The notes under the pieces: model-generated
The model's database searches: none
The model's input: the letters and a program-made list of their open reading frames with translations, nothing else
What the model was told of the DNA's origin: nothing
Made by a program: the position numbers and the translations under genes
Source: Chryseobacterium bernardetii
GTDB taxonomy: Bacteria; Bacteroidota; Bacteroidia; Flavobacteriales; Weeksellaceae
Length of the DNA: 64,000 bases
NCBI RefSeq assembly: GCF_003815975.1
Contig: NZ_CP033932.1
Location: 1,612,001 to 1,676,000, forward strand
Direction of reading: 5' to 3'
Shown: piece after piece, positions 1 to 9,219 of the stretch
How positions within the stretch are numbered: position 1 is the first letter of the stretch
Layout: the number at the start of each line of letters is the position of its first letter

Positions 1-752
1 TCAAAAAAATTGAGATCAATACTGCGGAAACTCAGAAAGGAGAAATTGATCTGTTGCTGAGACAGAATGAAGTGTACTTAAATAATGCCTATAAAAATTT
101 AAAAACACTTTTAAATACCTCAGAAAATCTGGAAGTGCTGTTCAACACCAATTATCAACCTTTGAAAGTAGAGAATGTTTTGGATAGCAGTGTTGTAGCC
201 AATAACCCTACCGTTAAGGCCTTTTATCATGAAATGGAAATTGCAGAAAAGAATAAAAAGGTTGAAAAAGCTACAGGATTACCGGATTTTAGCCTAGGAT
301 ATACCAATCAGTCTCTGATAGGTTTTCATACGATCAATGGTCAGGAAAATTTTTATGATTCCGGGAAACGTTTTCAGTCAGCAACCGTTGGAGTGTCCAT
401 TCCACTGACATTTGGAGCTACTAAAGCAAGAATGCAGGCGTTGGAATATGATAAGCAAGTAGCAGAAACCAATGCAAGAATGCAGAAAAAGCAGCTTACA
501 ACACAGCTGGAAAACGCTTTTAGTCAATATCAGCAGGATATACAGCAGTATGATTATTATTCCAATCAGGCACTGCCCAATGCGGAGAAAATTGTAAAAG
601 CAGCTCAGTTAGGATATAAAACAGGTGAAATTTCCTATGTGGAATATCTTTTTGCCCTACAAACGGCAACCAATATTCAGTTGAAATACCTGGAATCCAT
701 CCAGCAGGTGAATCAGGCTGTAGTAACTATAAACTCAATCATTAATAAATAA
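1..752 (+). CDS. TolC-family outer membrane efflux protein, C-terminal part
   Basis: The gene enters from the left edge; the frame is open from base 3 and ends with TAA at 750-752. The roughly 250 visible residues match the second half of a TolC/CusC-type outer membrane channel: long amphipathic, Gln/Asn-rich coiled helices (for example around the AFSQYQQDIQQYDYY stretch) and a final helix with LKYLESIQQVNQAVVTIN. Such proteins form the trimeric exit duct of RND metal efflux pumps. The adaptor gene follows within 50 bases, so the RND pump gene probably lies upstream, outside the window. The true start is not visible. The family is clear; the exported metal is inferred from the neighbours. Confidence 0.9.
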   Translation, partial: KKIEINTAETQKGEIDLLLRQNEVYLNNAYKNLKTLLNTSENLEVLFNTNYQPLKVENVLDSSVVANNPTVKAFYHEMEIAEKNKKVEKATGLPDFSLGYTNQSLIGFHTINGQENFYDSGKRFQSATVGVSIPLTFGATKARMQALEYDKQVAETNARMQKKQLTTQLENAFSQYQQDIQQYDYYSNQALPNAEKIVKAAQLGYKTGEISYVEYLFALQTATNIQLKYLESIQQVNQAVVTINSIINK

Positions 753-798
753 TATGAAGTCGATTGTAAAAGACCTTAGTATAGATAAAAATTCAAAT

Positions 799-2031
799 AT
801 GAAATTCAGATATAATATCATAGCCCTTGTATTCGTCTCCCTGTTTGCCGTAAGCTGTGGAAAAAAAGAAGCTGCAACAGAAGAAAAAGCTCCGGAAAAG
901 ACAGAACAGAAAGAACATACACATGAAGAAGGACCACAAACTATTGCCTCTTTAACCGAAGAGCAAATGAAATCTGTAGGAGTAACTCTGGGAACTGTAG
1001 AAATGAAAGAGCTTACATCTACCATCAAAGCCAATGGGCTATTGAGTGTGCCAAACAGCAATAAAGCAACCATCACGTCTTTGTACGGAGGGATTATCAA
1101 AACAATCAACATCCAGGTTGGGAGCATTGTGAAAAAAGGGCAGGTAATTGCTACCATTGCCAATCCTGAGTATATCCAGCTGCAGGAAGATTATTTGACG
1201 ACCAACAGTAGGATTACTTATGCAGAACAGGAGTTCAGAAGACAGAGAGAGCTTTTTGATAACGATGCCGGAGCTAAGAAGAACCTTCAAAGCGCTGATG
1301 CAGAGCTGAAAACATTAAGAACCAAAAGAGCTTCTCTTTTAAAACAGCTTCAGATGATGGGCATCAATCCCGGAAATGTAAACAACGGAAATATGAGGTC
1401 AGGTTTGGTGATCACCGCTCCCATCAGTGGAACCATCAGCAGTATTACCGCTCAGATAGGAAGCTATGTAGATATTTCGTCTCCTGTAGCTACGGTGATT
1501 GATAACGGCTCTATCCATTTAGATCTTCAGGTATTTGAAAAAGATCTTCCGAAAATGAGAGTAGGACAGATTGTTCACTTCAAGTTAACCAATAATCCGG
1601 AAACAGAATACGATGCGAAGATTTACAGCATAGGATCTTCCTTTGAAAATGAGAGTAAAACCATTTCAATGCATTGCGAAGTAATTGGAAATAAAGCGGG
1701 ATTAATTGACGGAATGAATATTACGGGGATTGTAAGTCTTGATAAAAGCGTTACTCCTGCTGTCCCTAATGAAGCCATTGTGGAAGCAGACGGAAAGTTC
1801 TATGTTTTCATTCAGACGGATAAAAAAGCAGAGGAAGAGCCTGATGAAAAAGGAAAACTTCACCCTAAGACTTTAAATTTTGAAAAAGTAGAAGTGGTGA
1901 AAGGGACCTCGGATATGGGGTATACGGCTATTACCCCTGTGGGGAATATTCCGGATAATGCTAAAATTGTAGTAAAATCTGCCTTTTTTGTGAATGCCAA
2001 ATTAGTGAACTCAGGAGAACACGAACATTAA
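799..2031 (+). CDS. HlyD/CusB-type RND efflux periplasmic adaptor lipoprotein
   Basis: Periplasmic adaptor joining an inner-membrane RND pump to the TolC channel encoded just before it. I chose ATG 799 because it gives a compact lipoprotein signal (MKFRYNIIALVFVSLFAVSC, Cys20). The in-frame ATG at 754 would put 15 extra polar residues ahead of the hydrophobic stretch. After an acidic, His-containing linker (KEHTHEEG) come a lipoyl-like half-motif (GGIIKTINIQVGSIVKKGQV), a coiled-coil hairpin (roughly residues 130-190), the second lipoyl half (ITAPISGTISSITAQIGSYV) and beta-barrel and membrane-proximal domains. It ends in HEH, which might bind metal. Probably exports a divalent or soft metal, judged from the CDF, Fur and P-type ATPase genes downstream. 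Confidence 0.9.
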   Translation: MKFRYNIIALVFVSLFAVSCGKKEAATEEKAPEKTEQKEHTHEEGPQTIASLTEEQMKSVGVTLGTVEMKELTSTIKANGLLSVPNSNKATITSLYGGIIKTINIQVGSIVKKGQVIATIANPEYIQLQEDYLTTNSRITYAEQEFRRQRELFDNDAGAKKNLQSADAELKTLRTKRASLLKQLQMMGINPGNVNNGNMRSGLVITAPISGTISSITAQIGSYVDISSPVATVIDNGSIHLDLQVFEKDLPKMRVGQIVHFKLTNNPETEYDAKIYSIGSSFENESKTISMHCEVIGNKAGLIDGMNITGIVSLDKSVTPAVPNEAIVEADGKFYVFIQTDKKAEEEPDEKGKLHPKTLNFEKVEVVKGTSDMGYTAITPVGNIPDNAKIVVKSAFFVNAKLVNSGEHEH

Positions 2032-2168
2032 TGAAGGAGGTAAGAATCAGCGAAATATCGATTTTTATGCGTAAATTAGAGCTGTTTACGGGCTTATTAT
2101 AGTGAAGCGTAAAAACCGGCTGAGGGAAAAGTAAAGAGTATCTTACAACATTTAATACATGACTTATT

Positions 2169-3047
2169 ATGCTATTAAACAAAAAAATATCAGTCTGGTA
2201 TTTCATCCGTGAAATAAAATCTCAGATTCTGTTCATCGGGATATTTGCAGTAGCCATTGGCCTTTTGGATATGCTGCCATGGTTCCGGAAAATTTCGTTA
2301 CCCCTGAATATTCCTGCACTTTTGGGAACAGCAGTATCATTGCTGCTGGCTTTCAGAACTTCTCAGTCTTATGAAAGATGGTGGGAAGCCAGAACCGTTT
2401 GGGGAGCGATTGTGAATGATTCCAGAAGCTTTGTAAGACTGGTCATTCAGTTTTTTCCTGCAGAAGATCATAAAACCATCAGGGAATTTGCAGAGAGACA
2501 GATCATCTGGACCTATGCTTTAGGCGAGTCATTGAGGAAGCTTCCTTTTTCAGATAAAGTTCAGAACTATTTGAATGAAAATCAGATCAGTGCTGTTAAT
2601 GTTCCCAATGCCCTTCTGGATGCTCATTCCAGACAGCTGAAAGAGATAGGGACTTCAAAACTGACGGATTTTCAGCAGATGCAGTTAAATGATATGGTAA
2701 CCAGACTTTGCGACAGCATGGGAAAATGCGAAAGATTGAAGAATACAGTATTTCCGAGATCTTACAGCATTCTGGTTCATACGTTAATCTATGTATTTGC
2801 GATCATACTTCCATTTGGATTGGATGATTCCCAGTTGATCATAGAGATTCTCATTACTTTTCTGATTCCGATTGTATTCATTACCATTGAAAAGACTTCA
2901 ATTATGATGCAGGACCCTTTTGAAAACAAACCGGTAGATACTCCGGTAACCTCTTTGGCACAAACCATAGAAATCAATATCAGACAAATGATTGGGGAAC
3001 AAAATGTTCCTCCTAAAAAAGAAAACACAACTTATTATGAAATGTAA
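2169..3047 (+). CDS. Bestrophin-family (UPF0187) membrane channel
   Basis: 292 residues with a hydrophobic N-terminal pair of helices, then LLLAFRTSQSYERWWEAR and VWGAIVNDSRSF. These are hallmark segments of bacterial bestrophin homologues (the YneE/KpBest group). Further membrane segments lie around residues 200-240. Bacterial members form pentameric ion channels in the inner membrane; ion selectivity cannot be read from sequence. It sits between the RND adaptor and the CDF exporter on the same strand, 14 bases before the latter, so it may be co-transcribed with the metal resistance genes. The link to metal handling is inference from position only. Confidence 0.9.
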   Translation: MLLNKKISVWYFIREIKSQILFIGIFAVAIGLLDMLPWFRKISLPLNIPALLGTAVSLLLAFRTSQSYERWWEARTVWGAIVNDSRSFVRLVIQFFPAEDHKTIREFAERQIIWTYALGESLRKLPFSDKVQNYLNENQISAVNVPNALLDAHSRQLKEIGTSKLTDFQQMQLNDMVTRLCDSMGKCERLKNTVFPRSYSILVHTLIYVFAIILPFGLDDSQLIIEILITFLIPIVFITIEKTSIMMQDPFENKPVDTPVTSLAQTIEINIRQMIGEQNVPPKKENTTYYEM

Positions 3048-3061
3048 TTAAGCCATTCGCT

Positions 3062-3964
3062 ATGGAAAACACCAGAACACCAATACAAACTCCCTCAGCA
3101 GCAAGCAGGCATAAAAAAAATCTGCTGATTGTACTATGCCTGAGCGGAACTTATCTTATTGCTGAGGTCATAGGCGGAATTGTAACAAACAGCCTTGCAT
3201 TGTTAGCTGATGCCGCACATATGTTAACTGATGTGGTAGGCTTATTGCTGGCATTTATAGCTATAAAGATAGGAGAGAAAAAAGCGGATCCTTCAAGAAC
3301 CTATGGATATTACCGTACTGAAATACTGGCAGCTGTTATTAATGCCGTTGTCCTTTTAGGAATTTCAATATATGTATTGTTTGAAGCCTATCAGCGGTTT
3401 CAGAATCCGCCGGAAGTACAGAGTAAATCTATGCTGATTGTAGCCGGAATAGGGTTATTAGTCAATATTGCAGGAATGATGATCCTCAGAAAAGATTCAG
3501 AAGGAAGCCTGAACATGAAAGGTGCTTATTTTGAGGTCCTTTCTGATATGCTGACTTCTGTTGGCGTAATGATTGCCGGAGTTATCATGCTTACAACCGG
3601 CTGGTATTATGCAGACCCATTGATTTCTGCAGCCATCGGATTATTAATATTCCCAAGAACATGGAGATTGCTGAAAGAAGCCATCAATGTTTTGCTGGAA
3701 GGAACCCCGGCTGATGTTGATATTCATGAACTCCGTAAATCTCTGGAACAGATCCGGGGAGTAAAGAATGTTCATGATCTTCACGTCTGGTCTCTGACTT
3801 CCAGTGTGAATGCAATGAGCGCTCATATTGTTAAAGATAATGCTGTTTCTCAGAATCAATTATTAAAGACATTGAAAGATACAACGGTTGAGAATTTTAA
3901 AATAAGCCATACCACTTTTCAGATTGAAGAAGAAGGATATGAAGAAAATGAAGTACATCTGTAA
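3062..3964 (+). CDS. Cation diffusion facilitator (CzcD-like) metal exporter
   Basis: 300 residues, the normal length for a CDF antiporter exporting Zn, Co or Cd in exchange for protons. Six hydrophobic segments are visible. The paired metal-site motifs are LADAAHMLTDVVG in helix 2 (HxxxD) and a second acidic/hydrophobic site in helix 5 (FEVLSDMLTSVG, with Asp in place of the usual His; the order is ...DxxxS). The cytoplasmic C-terminal domain contains the usual LHVWSLTSSVNAMSAHI segment with metal-binding His. It lies in a same-strand run with the bestrophin gene before it and the Fur-family regulator 17 bases after it. Confidence 0.93.
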   Translation: MENTRTPIQTPSAASRHKKNLLIVLCLSGTYLIAEVIGGIVTNSLALLADAAHMLTDVVGLLLAFIAIKIGEKKADPSRTYGYYRTEILAAVINAVVLLGISIYVLFEAYQRFQNPPEVQSKSMLIVAGIGLLVNIAGMMILRKDSEGSLNMKGAYFEVLSDMLTSVGVMIAGVIMLTTGWYYADPLISAAIGLLIFPRTWRLLKEAINVLLEGTPADVDIHELRKSLEQIRGVKNVHDLHVWSLTSSVNAMSAHIVKDNAVSQNQLLKTLKDTTVENFKISHTTFQIEEEGYEENEVHL

Positions 3965-3981
3965 TATTTAAAGAAGTAACA

Positions 3982-4401
3982 ATGAAAAAAGATATAGAAA
4001 ACAAACTCATCGATAAAAATACCAAACCTACAAGCATGAGGATCCTGGTGTATGATTTTTTAAGCTCACAGGATGCCGCATTATCTTTGTCCGAGATTGA
4101 AAATCACTTTGAAAATGCAGACCGGATTACCATTTACAGAACTTTAAAAACCTTTGAAGAAAAAGGAATCGTTCACAGTATACAGGAGAATACCACTACA
4201 AAATACAAATTATGTGATGATGACTGTGATGAGAAAACCCATAAAGACTGGCATCTCCATTTCTATTGTAAAATATGCAAACAGACTACCTGTAAAGAAG
4301 ATATTTCTTTCCCTGAAAACATACAAACCAATTTCCGGATTGATGAAATAAGACTCTTTGCCAAAGGAATCTGTGAAAACTGTCTTGAAAGTTTGCAATA
4401 G
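3982..4401 (+). CDS. Fur-family metal-responsive transcriptional regulator
   Basis: 139 residues with the Fur layout: an N-terminal winged helix (TSMRILVYDFLSSQDAALSLSEIE, then RITIYRTLKTFEEKGIVH) and a dimerisation domain with metal ligands (WHLHFYCKICKQTTC). A second Cys pair, ICENC, is at the C terminus, giving the two CxxC pairs of a structural zinc site. The two neighbours are a CDF exporter and a P-type ATPase, so it most likely controls zinc or another divalent metal, closer to Zur than to Fur in role. The effector metal is inference. It is 17 bases after the CDF gene and 44 bases before the ATPase gene. Confidence 0.9.
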   Translation: MKKDIENKLIDKNTKPTSMRILVYDFLSSQDAALSLSEIENHFENADRITIYRTLKTFEEKGIVHSIQENTTTKYKLCDDDCDEKTHKDWHLHFYCKICKQTTCKEDISFPENIQTNFRIDEIRLFAKGICENCLESLQ

Positions 4402-4445
4402 CATTGCATCAGCCTCACTACTAAATTTGTATAAAAATATCAGTT

Positions 4446-6437
4446 ATGGAAAAATGCTGTAGTACAACCCCCGAAAAAGAAGTAAAAGGACACCAACATA
4501 ATCATTCAGCAGGAGATGGGAATAACCATGATCACGATCATGACGGCCACGACCACTCTCATGATACCGGAGATCAGAGCATCTTTCAGATGTTTCTCCC
4601 GGCGATTATATCTTTTGTTATTTTATTAATAGGAATTACTTTTGATAATTATATAAAACCAGCATGGTTTACAGGATGGGTGCGTTTAGTTTGGTTCCTG
4701 ACAGCTTATATTCCTGTAGGTTTCCCGGTTCTGAAAGACGCTTATAAAAGTATCATCAAAGGCGATGTATTTTCAGAATTCTTTCTGATGGGTATTGCTA
4801 CCATTGGAGCTTTTGCTATCGGAGAATATCCTGAAGGTGTTGCGGTAATGCTTTTTTATGCTGTAGGCGAAGTTTTCCAATCTATGGCGGTAACCAGAGC
4901 TAAAGGAAATATCAAAGCTTTATTAGATCAGCGGCCTGATGAGGTAACGGTTATGGAAAATAACCAGCCTAAAACCATCAAGGCAAAAGAAACTAAAATA
5001 GGAGATATAATCCAGCTGAAGCCAGGTGAAAAACTAGCCCTTGATGGAGAGCTGCTTTCAGATTCTGCATCATTCAATACAGCCGCTTTAACCGGTGAAA
5101 GTAAACCCGATACCAAAAATAAAGGCGAAGCAGTATGGGCAGGAATGATTAATATGAACAGTATTGCTCTTGTGAAAGTAACCACAGCGTATGAAGACAG
5201 TAAATTAAGTAAAATATTAGAATTGGTTCAGAATGCTACGGCTCAGAAAGCACCTACTGAATTATTCATTAGAAAATTTGCAAAAGTATACACTCCAATT
5301 GTTGTATTTCTGGCCATAGGAATTACTTTCTTACCTTACTTCTTTGTGAGTGATTATATATTCAGAGATTGGTTGTACAGAGCCTTGATCTTCCTTGTGA
5401 TTTCATGTCCTTGTGCCCTGGTAATTTCCATTCCATTAGGATATTTTGGAGGAATTGGAGCTGCCAGCCGAAACGGAATTTTATTCAAAGGAAGTAATTT
5501 CCTGGATAGTATTGCAGAGATTCATAATGTTGTGATGGATAAAACCGGAACAATGACCGAAGGAGTCTTTAAAGTTCAGGAAGTAAGCATTAATCCTGAA
5601 TTTAATAAGGATGAAATCATGCAGTTGGTTAACCTGTTAGAGAGTAAAAGCACACACCCTGTGGCCACAGCCATTCATAACTATGCAGGAGATATCAATT
5701 ATTCCGTTCCTATGGAAAATGTAGAAGAAATTGCAGGCCATGGGCTGAAAGCAACAGTTAATGGAAAAGAGCTTCTGGTAGGGAACTTTAAGCTGATGGA
5801 TAAATTCAATATAATCTACGATATCAACCACGCCAATATTGTATACACACTCATTGCAGTAGCGTACGATAAAAAGTTCGCAGGTTATATTACCATTGCA
5901 GACAGTATCAAAACAGACGCCAAAGAAACGGTAGATAATCTCCATAAAATGGGTGTAAAAGCCACCATGTTGAGTGGAGATAAAGGAACTGTAGTAAAAT
6001 ATGTAGCCGATCAGTTGGGCATTGATAATGCATTCGGAGATCTGCTGCCGGAAGATAAAGTGAATAAAGTAAAAGAAATTAAATCCAGAAATCAGACCGT
6101 GGCTTTCGTTGGAGATGGGGTGAATGACGCCCCTGTAGTGGCGTTAAGTGATGTAGGAATAGCGATGGGAGGTTTAGGAAGTGATGCTACCATTGAAACC
6201 GCAGATGTTGTGATCCAGGATGATAAGCCAAGCAAAATCCCGATGGCTATTAATATCGGGAAACAAACTAAAAAGATCGTTTGGCAGAATATTATCCTTG
6301 CTTTCGCTGTAAAAGCTGTAGTTCTTGTATTGGGTGCAGGAGGCTTGGCAACAATGTGGGAAGCTGTATTTGCAGATGTAGGAGTTGCTTTGTTAGCAAT
6401 TTTAAATGCAGTGAGAATTCAGAGAATGAAATTTTAA
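4446..6437 (+). CDS. Heavy-metal P-type ATPase (P1B, Zn/Cd/Co type) with His-rich N terminus
   Basis: 663 residues. There is no folded HMA domain at the N terminus. Instead there is a Cys pair (residues 4-5) and a His/Asp-rich tail (about residues 16-41, with HNH, HDHDHDGHDHSHD) that probably binds metal. Core motifs are present: TGES in the actuator domain, the transmembrane CPC at residues 321-323, the phosphorylated Asp365 in DKTGTMTE, the HP dipeptide of P1B pumps (SKSTHPVA), and GDGVNDAPV in the hinge. The CPC with His-rich tail fits a ZntA/CadA-like exporter of Zn, Cd or Co in the inner membrane. It follows the Fur-family gene and is probably under its control. A terminator lies 36 bases after the stop. 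Confidence 0.95.
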   Translation: MEKCCSTTPEKEVKGHQHNHSAGDGNNHDHDHDGHDHSHDTGDQSIFQMFLPAIISFVILLIGITFDNYIKPAWFTGWVRLVWFLTAYIPVGFPVLKDAYKSIIKGDVFSEFFLMGIATIGAFAIGEYPEGVAVMLFYAVGEVFQSMAVTRAKGNIKALLDQRPDEVTVMENNQPKTIKAKETKIGDIIQLKPGEKLALDGELLSDSASFNTAALTGESKPDTKNKGEAVWAGMINMNSIALVKVTTAYEDSKLSKILELVQNATAQKAPTELFIRKFAKVYTPIVVFLAIGITFLPYFFVSDYIFRDWLYRALIFLVISCPCALVISIPLGYFGGIGAASRNGILFKGSNFLDSIAEIHNVVMDKTGTMTEGVFKVQEVSINPEFNKDEIMQLVNLLESKSTHPVATAIHNYAGDINYSVPMENVEEIAGHGLKATVNGKELLVGNFKLMDKFNIIYDINHANIVYTLIAVAYDKKFAGYITIADSIKTDAKETVDNLHKMGVKATMLSGDKGTVVKYVADQLGIDNAFGDLLPEDKVNKVKEIKSRNQTVAFVGDGVNDAPVVALSDVGIAMGGLGSDATIETADVVIQDDKPSKIPMAINIGKQTKKIVWQNIILAFAVKAVVLVLGAGGLATMWEAVFADVGVALLAILNAVRIQRMKF

Positions 6438-6473
6438 TCCCTGAAAAACATACAACTATATTATATTAATGAA

Positions 6474-6503
6474 GGCTCTGCTGGTTACAGCGGAGTCTTT
6501 TTT
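6474..6503 (+). terminator. Rho-independent terminator after the metal ATPase
   Basis: A 10-bp stem with two G-U pairs (6474-6483 with 6488-6497) closed by a GTTA loop and followed by six T. It ends the plus-strand metal-resistance run. Confidence 0.8.
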
Positions 6504-6936
6504 GTTGGGATACTCAATAAATAAAAAGCTCTGTCGGAGAAAACAACAGAGCCTGACAAGATTAAACTTTTATAAAGAACTAAATTTTTGTTGTTTTGAC
6601 AAGGCCGTGAAATTAAAATTCACTTTTCATCAATTCAAGTCTTGAAATCAAAGTTCGCTATAATCTTATGATGATAACAGATACAGTTTTTGCTATTTTA
6701 TAGGTAACAGATTGTTATCCACAATTATCTGTGGAAATATGTACAATCTTTGGTTGAATGTAAACCAAATGATATTAAAGCTCCCGGATCTAAAGCGTAC
6801 CCTTTTAAAAATTCTTCGTGCCTTTGGGTATTTCCAGCTAAACTTAAGCGCCTAAGCCAAACCATTAATGACATTCATCATAAATAGGACAGAAAACAAT
6901 TCTGAAGTAGTATATTTGTAACACAGAACTGAAAAG
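6504..6936. other. Intergenic region without a recognised gene
   Basis: AT-rich spacer between the metal ATPase and the copper/redox locus. Besides the hairpin at 6528-6552 it holds a TTATCCACA sequence (6715-6723) identical to the DnaA-box consensus and an imperfect second half (TTATCTGTGG). One isolated box does not make an origin. I found no coding potential. Confidence 0.5.
6521..6552 (-). terminator. Orphan terminator-like hairpin, minus strand
   Basis: GCTCTGT (6528-6534) pairs with ACAGAGC (6546-6552). Read on the minus strand the stem is followed by a run of T (complement of 6523-6527), as in an intrinsic terminator. I see no minus-strand gene upstream of it between 6560 and 6936, so it may serve an unrecognised small transcript or be a leftover. 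Confidence 0.4.
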
Positions 6937-7299
6937 TTGAGGTTGCTTATTTCCATATTGATCATTTTTACAGTTGCAGTACGTCCTGTTCTGCCATTGA
7001 TAAACTATGCAGTAAATTATGATTATATTGTGAAAAACCTTTGTGAAAAAAGAGAAATTCCTCAGTCTACCTGTAAAGGAAAATGCTATGTGGCGAAAGA
7101 ACTGGCAAAAACAGAAAAGCAATCCAACAGTTCACAGACAGTAAAGATTGCGGGACTCGATGTTTTTCTTTCTCACGAGATCTTTTCTTTTTCTGATAAA
7201 AAAGATACTGAATTACGGGATAAAACTCCGGATTCATCTTATTTCGATTCCCATTCATCAGACTATTTTTCTAGGATATTCCATCCACCTTTAGTTTAA
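6937..7299 (+). CDS. Small membrane-anchored protein with CxGKC motif, copy 1
   Basis: 120 residues starting with TTG at 6937; no ATG is available ahead of the hydrophobic segment. An N-terminal membrane helix (about residues 3-22) is followed by the block YAVNYDYIVKNLC and STCKGKCYVAKELAK, with Cys at 36, 46 and 50. A second copy with Cys at exactly the same residues is encoded at 9220-9591. The rest is polar, and the last residues (FHPPLV) resemble the end of copy 2 (FKPPVF). I know no established function. The three-Cys pattern suggests a metal or redox site on the periplasmic side, and the neighbours are YHS, SCO and SOD proteins. Function is inference. Confidence 0.75.
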   Translation: MRLLISILIIFTVAVRPVLPLINYAVNYDYIVKNLCEKREIPQSTCKGKCYVAKELAKTEKQSNSSQTVKIAGLDVFLSHEIFSFSDKKDTELRDKTPDSSYFDSHSSDYFSRIFHPPLV

Positions 7300-7481
7300 T
7301 ATTTATAATGAACTAAAATTTTAGTTTTTAGCTAAAATTCATTTAAGCAATGCATCGCAGATTAGCCTGAAAACTCTGTTAATTGGAATTTTATATAATT
7401 TCAACTCATCGTTTGGTTATAATGATGTACTGTTTAGCCCCATAATTGTATTCAATAGTATTAATTTCAATTTATTATTAG

Positions 7482-7754
7482 ATGAAATCTCCAGTTATTT
7501 TGACGGCTTTGCTGTCAATTGCCTTGTTTTCCTGTGCAAAAGAACCTCAGGTAAAACATAAAAGTCATATGGATTCTTCAGGAGAAACTATAAAAAATGT
7601 TCAGGTAGTGAACGAAGAAGATCCCATCTGCCATATGAAAACGGCAGGTTCCTTAAAAGATACGGCAGTATACAAAGCCAGGGTATATGGCTTCTGCAGT
7701 TCATATTGTAAAGATGAATTCAAAAAAAATCCTGAAAGTTATGCCCAAAAATAA
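7482..7754 (+). CDS. YHS-domain lipoprotein
   Basis: 90 residues. The signal MKSPVILTALLSIALFSC puts the lipid-carrying Cys at 18. The C-terminal half is a YHS-type domain with DPICHMKT (Cys50, His51, Met52) and YGFCSSYCKDEFKKNPESY (Cys72, Cys76). This layout is typical of small metal-binding domains found with copper ATPases and chaperones. The downstream SCO gene overlaps its last 14 bases, so the two are translationally linked. A role as periplasmic copper-binding or delivery partner for SCO is inference. Confidence 0.85.
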   Translation: MKSPVILTALLSIALFSCAKEPQVKHKSHMDSSGETIKNVQVVNEEDPICHMKTAGSLKDTAVYKARVYGFCSSYCKDEFKKNPESYAQK

Positions 7755-8418
7755 TCAGCAGAATAACAAGAGTAAGATCATTATTCCTATTGCGGTTTTT
7801 GCTTTACTGTTCTTAGGGATAGGAATTGGGATGAGTTATTTTAAAAAGAGCCTTTATACAGTGATGAAGGTTCCTGATTTTGAACTTACAGACCAGAATG
7901 GTAAAAAAATCACTAATAAAGATATGTTGGGAAAAGTGTACCTGGTAGAATTTTTCTTCAGTAAATGTCCCACCATTTGTCCGGTAATGAATACCAATAT
8001 GAAGGCAATTCAAAATCAGATCAACAACCCTGATTTTGGTATTATTTCCATCAGTATTGATCCTGAAAATGATACTCCGGAAGCATTGAAGGAACATGCT
8101 CAAAGGATTGGCGCCAAATCTCCCAATTGGCATTTCCTGACAGGTGACAGGTCCTATATCGGCAAACTTGCGGATCAGTTCAATATTTATGTAGGAGATA
8201 AGGAAGATGACGCAGAAAGCCTTAATCATAGCGGGATGATTGCCCTTGTAGATGAAAAAGGGAACATTCGTTGCAGGTACAATAAAGAAAATATGCCCAT
8301 TCTTTATTATTCAGGATTGAATTATGAAGATCCGGAAGGAAAAATACCAAGATTGAACGGGAAATACCATCCGGACAGAGAACTCCTGATCGAGGATATT
8401 AGGAAGTTATTAAACTAG
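7741..8418 (+). CDS. SCO/SenC family copper chaperone or thiol protein
   Basis: I start the protein at ATG 7741 (225 residues): MPKNNQQNNKSK then a membrane anchor at about residues 12-33. An earlier in-frame ATG (7687) would add residues that read as the YHS gene in another frame. The thioredoxin-like domain has the copper-binding FFFSKCPTICPVM motif (Cys76, Cys80) and the conserved distal His163 in LNHSGMIALVD. SCO proteins deliver copper to the CuA site of cytochrome oxidase or act as thiol reductases. It overlaps the YHS lipoprotein gene by 14 bases, which ties it to metal handling in this locus. Confidence 0.93.
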   Translation: MPKNNQQNNKSKIIIPIAVFALLFLGIGIGMSYFKKSLYTVMKVPDFELTDQNGKKITNKDMLGKVYLVEFFFSKCPTICPVMNTNMKAIQNQINNPDFGIISISIDPENDTPEALKEHAQRIGAKSPNWHFLTGDRSYIGKLADQFNIYVGDKEDDAESLNHSGMIALVDEKGNIRCRYNKENMPILYYSGLNYEDPEGKIPRLNGKYHPDRELLIEDIRKLLN

Positions 8419-8541
8419 GAAGGAAGAGGAAAAGAGGAATACTGAAAAGTAATTCTATAGTTGTCGTTAAAAACCTAATTACTTCCAGCCCCAGGCTTCC
8501 ATCCTTTAACAGAATATTGTTTAACCATATAACAAAACATT

Positions 8542-9216
8542 ATGAAGATTATGAAAATAGCTGCTCTAGGAGCAGTATTCGCGGCTCAGTTTACACTGGC
8601 TCAGTTTAAGCAGACCCCCTTACCCTATGCTTATAATGCATTGGAAGGTTCAATAGATGCCCAGACAATGGAGATCCATTATTCAAAACATGGGGCAGCC
8701 TATGCAGCCAACCTGAATAAAGCAATTGCCGGAACTCCACAGGAAAAAGAAACGTTGATTAAAATTCTTTCCGAGACCTCAAAATTAAGTCCTGCCGTAA
8801 GAAATAATGCAGGTGGGCATTACAACCACGAGTTGTTCTGGACAATCCTTACTCCGGAGAAAAATACCCAGCCTTCTGCAAAACTGGCAAAGGCTATTAC
8901 TGAAACTTTCGGAAGTATGGAGGCTTTCAAAGAAAAGATGAGTAAAGCTGGTGCAGACCGTTTCGGATCAGGTTGGGCGTGGCTTTCTGTGGATAAAAAC
9001 GGAAAACTCTTTGTTTCCTCTACTCCTAATCAGGATAACCCATTGATGGACATTGCAGAAGAAAAAGGAACTCCTATCCTGGGAATTGATGTTTGGGAGC
9101 ATGCCTATTATCTGAAATACCAGAATAAAAGAGCAGACTATCTTTCTGCAATCTGGAATGTGCTGAACTGGAAAGAAGTGAGCAAAAGATATGATGATGC
9201 TTTAAGCAAAAAATAA
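8542..9216 (+). CDS. Exported Fe/Mn superoxide dismutase
   Basis: 224 residues of the iron/manganese SOD family with an extra N-terminal signal peptide ([20 protein letters not shown], cleavage before QFKQ). It should therefore act outside the cytoplasm, unlike the usual cytosolic enzyme. By family alignment the metal ligands are His46 (MEIHYSKH), His96 (HYNHELFW), Asp183 and His187 ([17 protein letters not shown]). Which metal is used cannot be decided here. It is followed after 3 bases by the second CxGKC protein, so the two form a transcription unit. The setting among copper genes suggests protection against superoxide in the periplasm. Confidence 0.95.
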   Translation: MKIMKIAALGAVFAAQFTLAQFKQTPLPYAYNALEGSIDAQTMEIHYSKHGAAYAANLNKAIAGTPQEKETLIKILSETSKLSPAVRNNAGGHYNHELFWTILTPEKNTQPSAKLAKAITETFGSMEAFKEKMSKAGADRFGSGWAWLSVDKNGKLFVSSTPNQDNPLMDIAEEKGTPILGIDVWEHAYYLKYQNKRADYLSAIWNVLNWKEVSKRYDDALSKK

Positions 9217-9219
9217 TTC

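Noticed and set aside
6715..6723. DnaA-box consensus TTATCCACA, with another on the opposite strand at 9722-9730
   Set aside because: Single isolated boxes 3 kb apart, without an AT-rich unwinding element or dnaA/dnaN nearby; not an origin.
6865..7122. Minus-strand open frame of 85 codons
   Set aside because: It is antisense to the CxGKC protein gene, whose product is supported by a paralogue.
7687..7740. Extended N terminus of the SCO protein
   Set aside because: These codons lie within the YHS gene and put no conserved residues in front of the membrane anchor.
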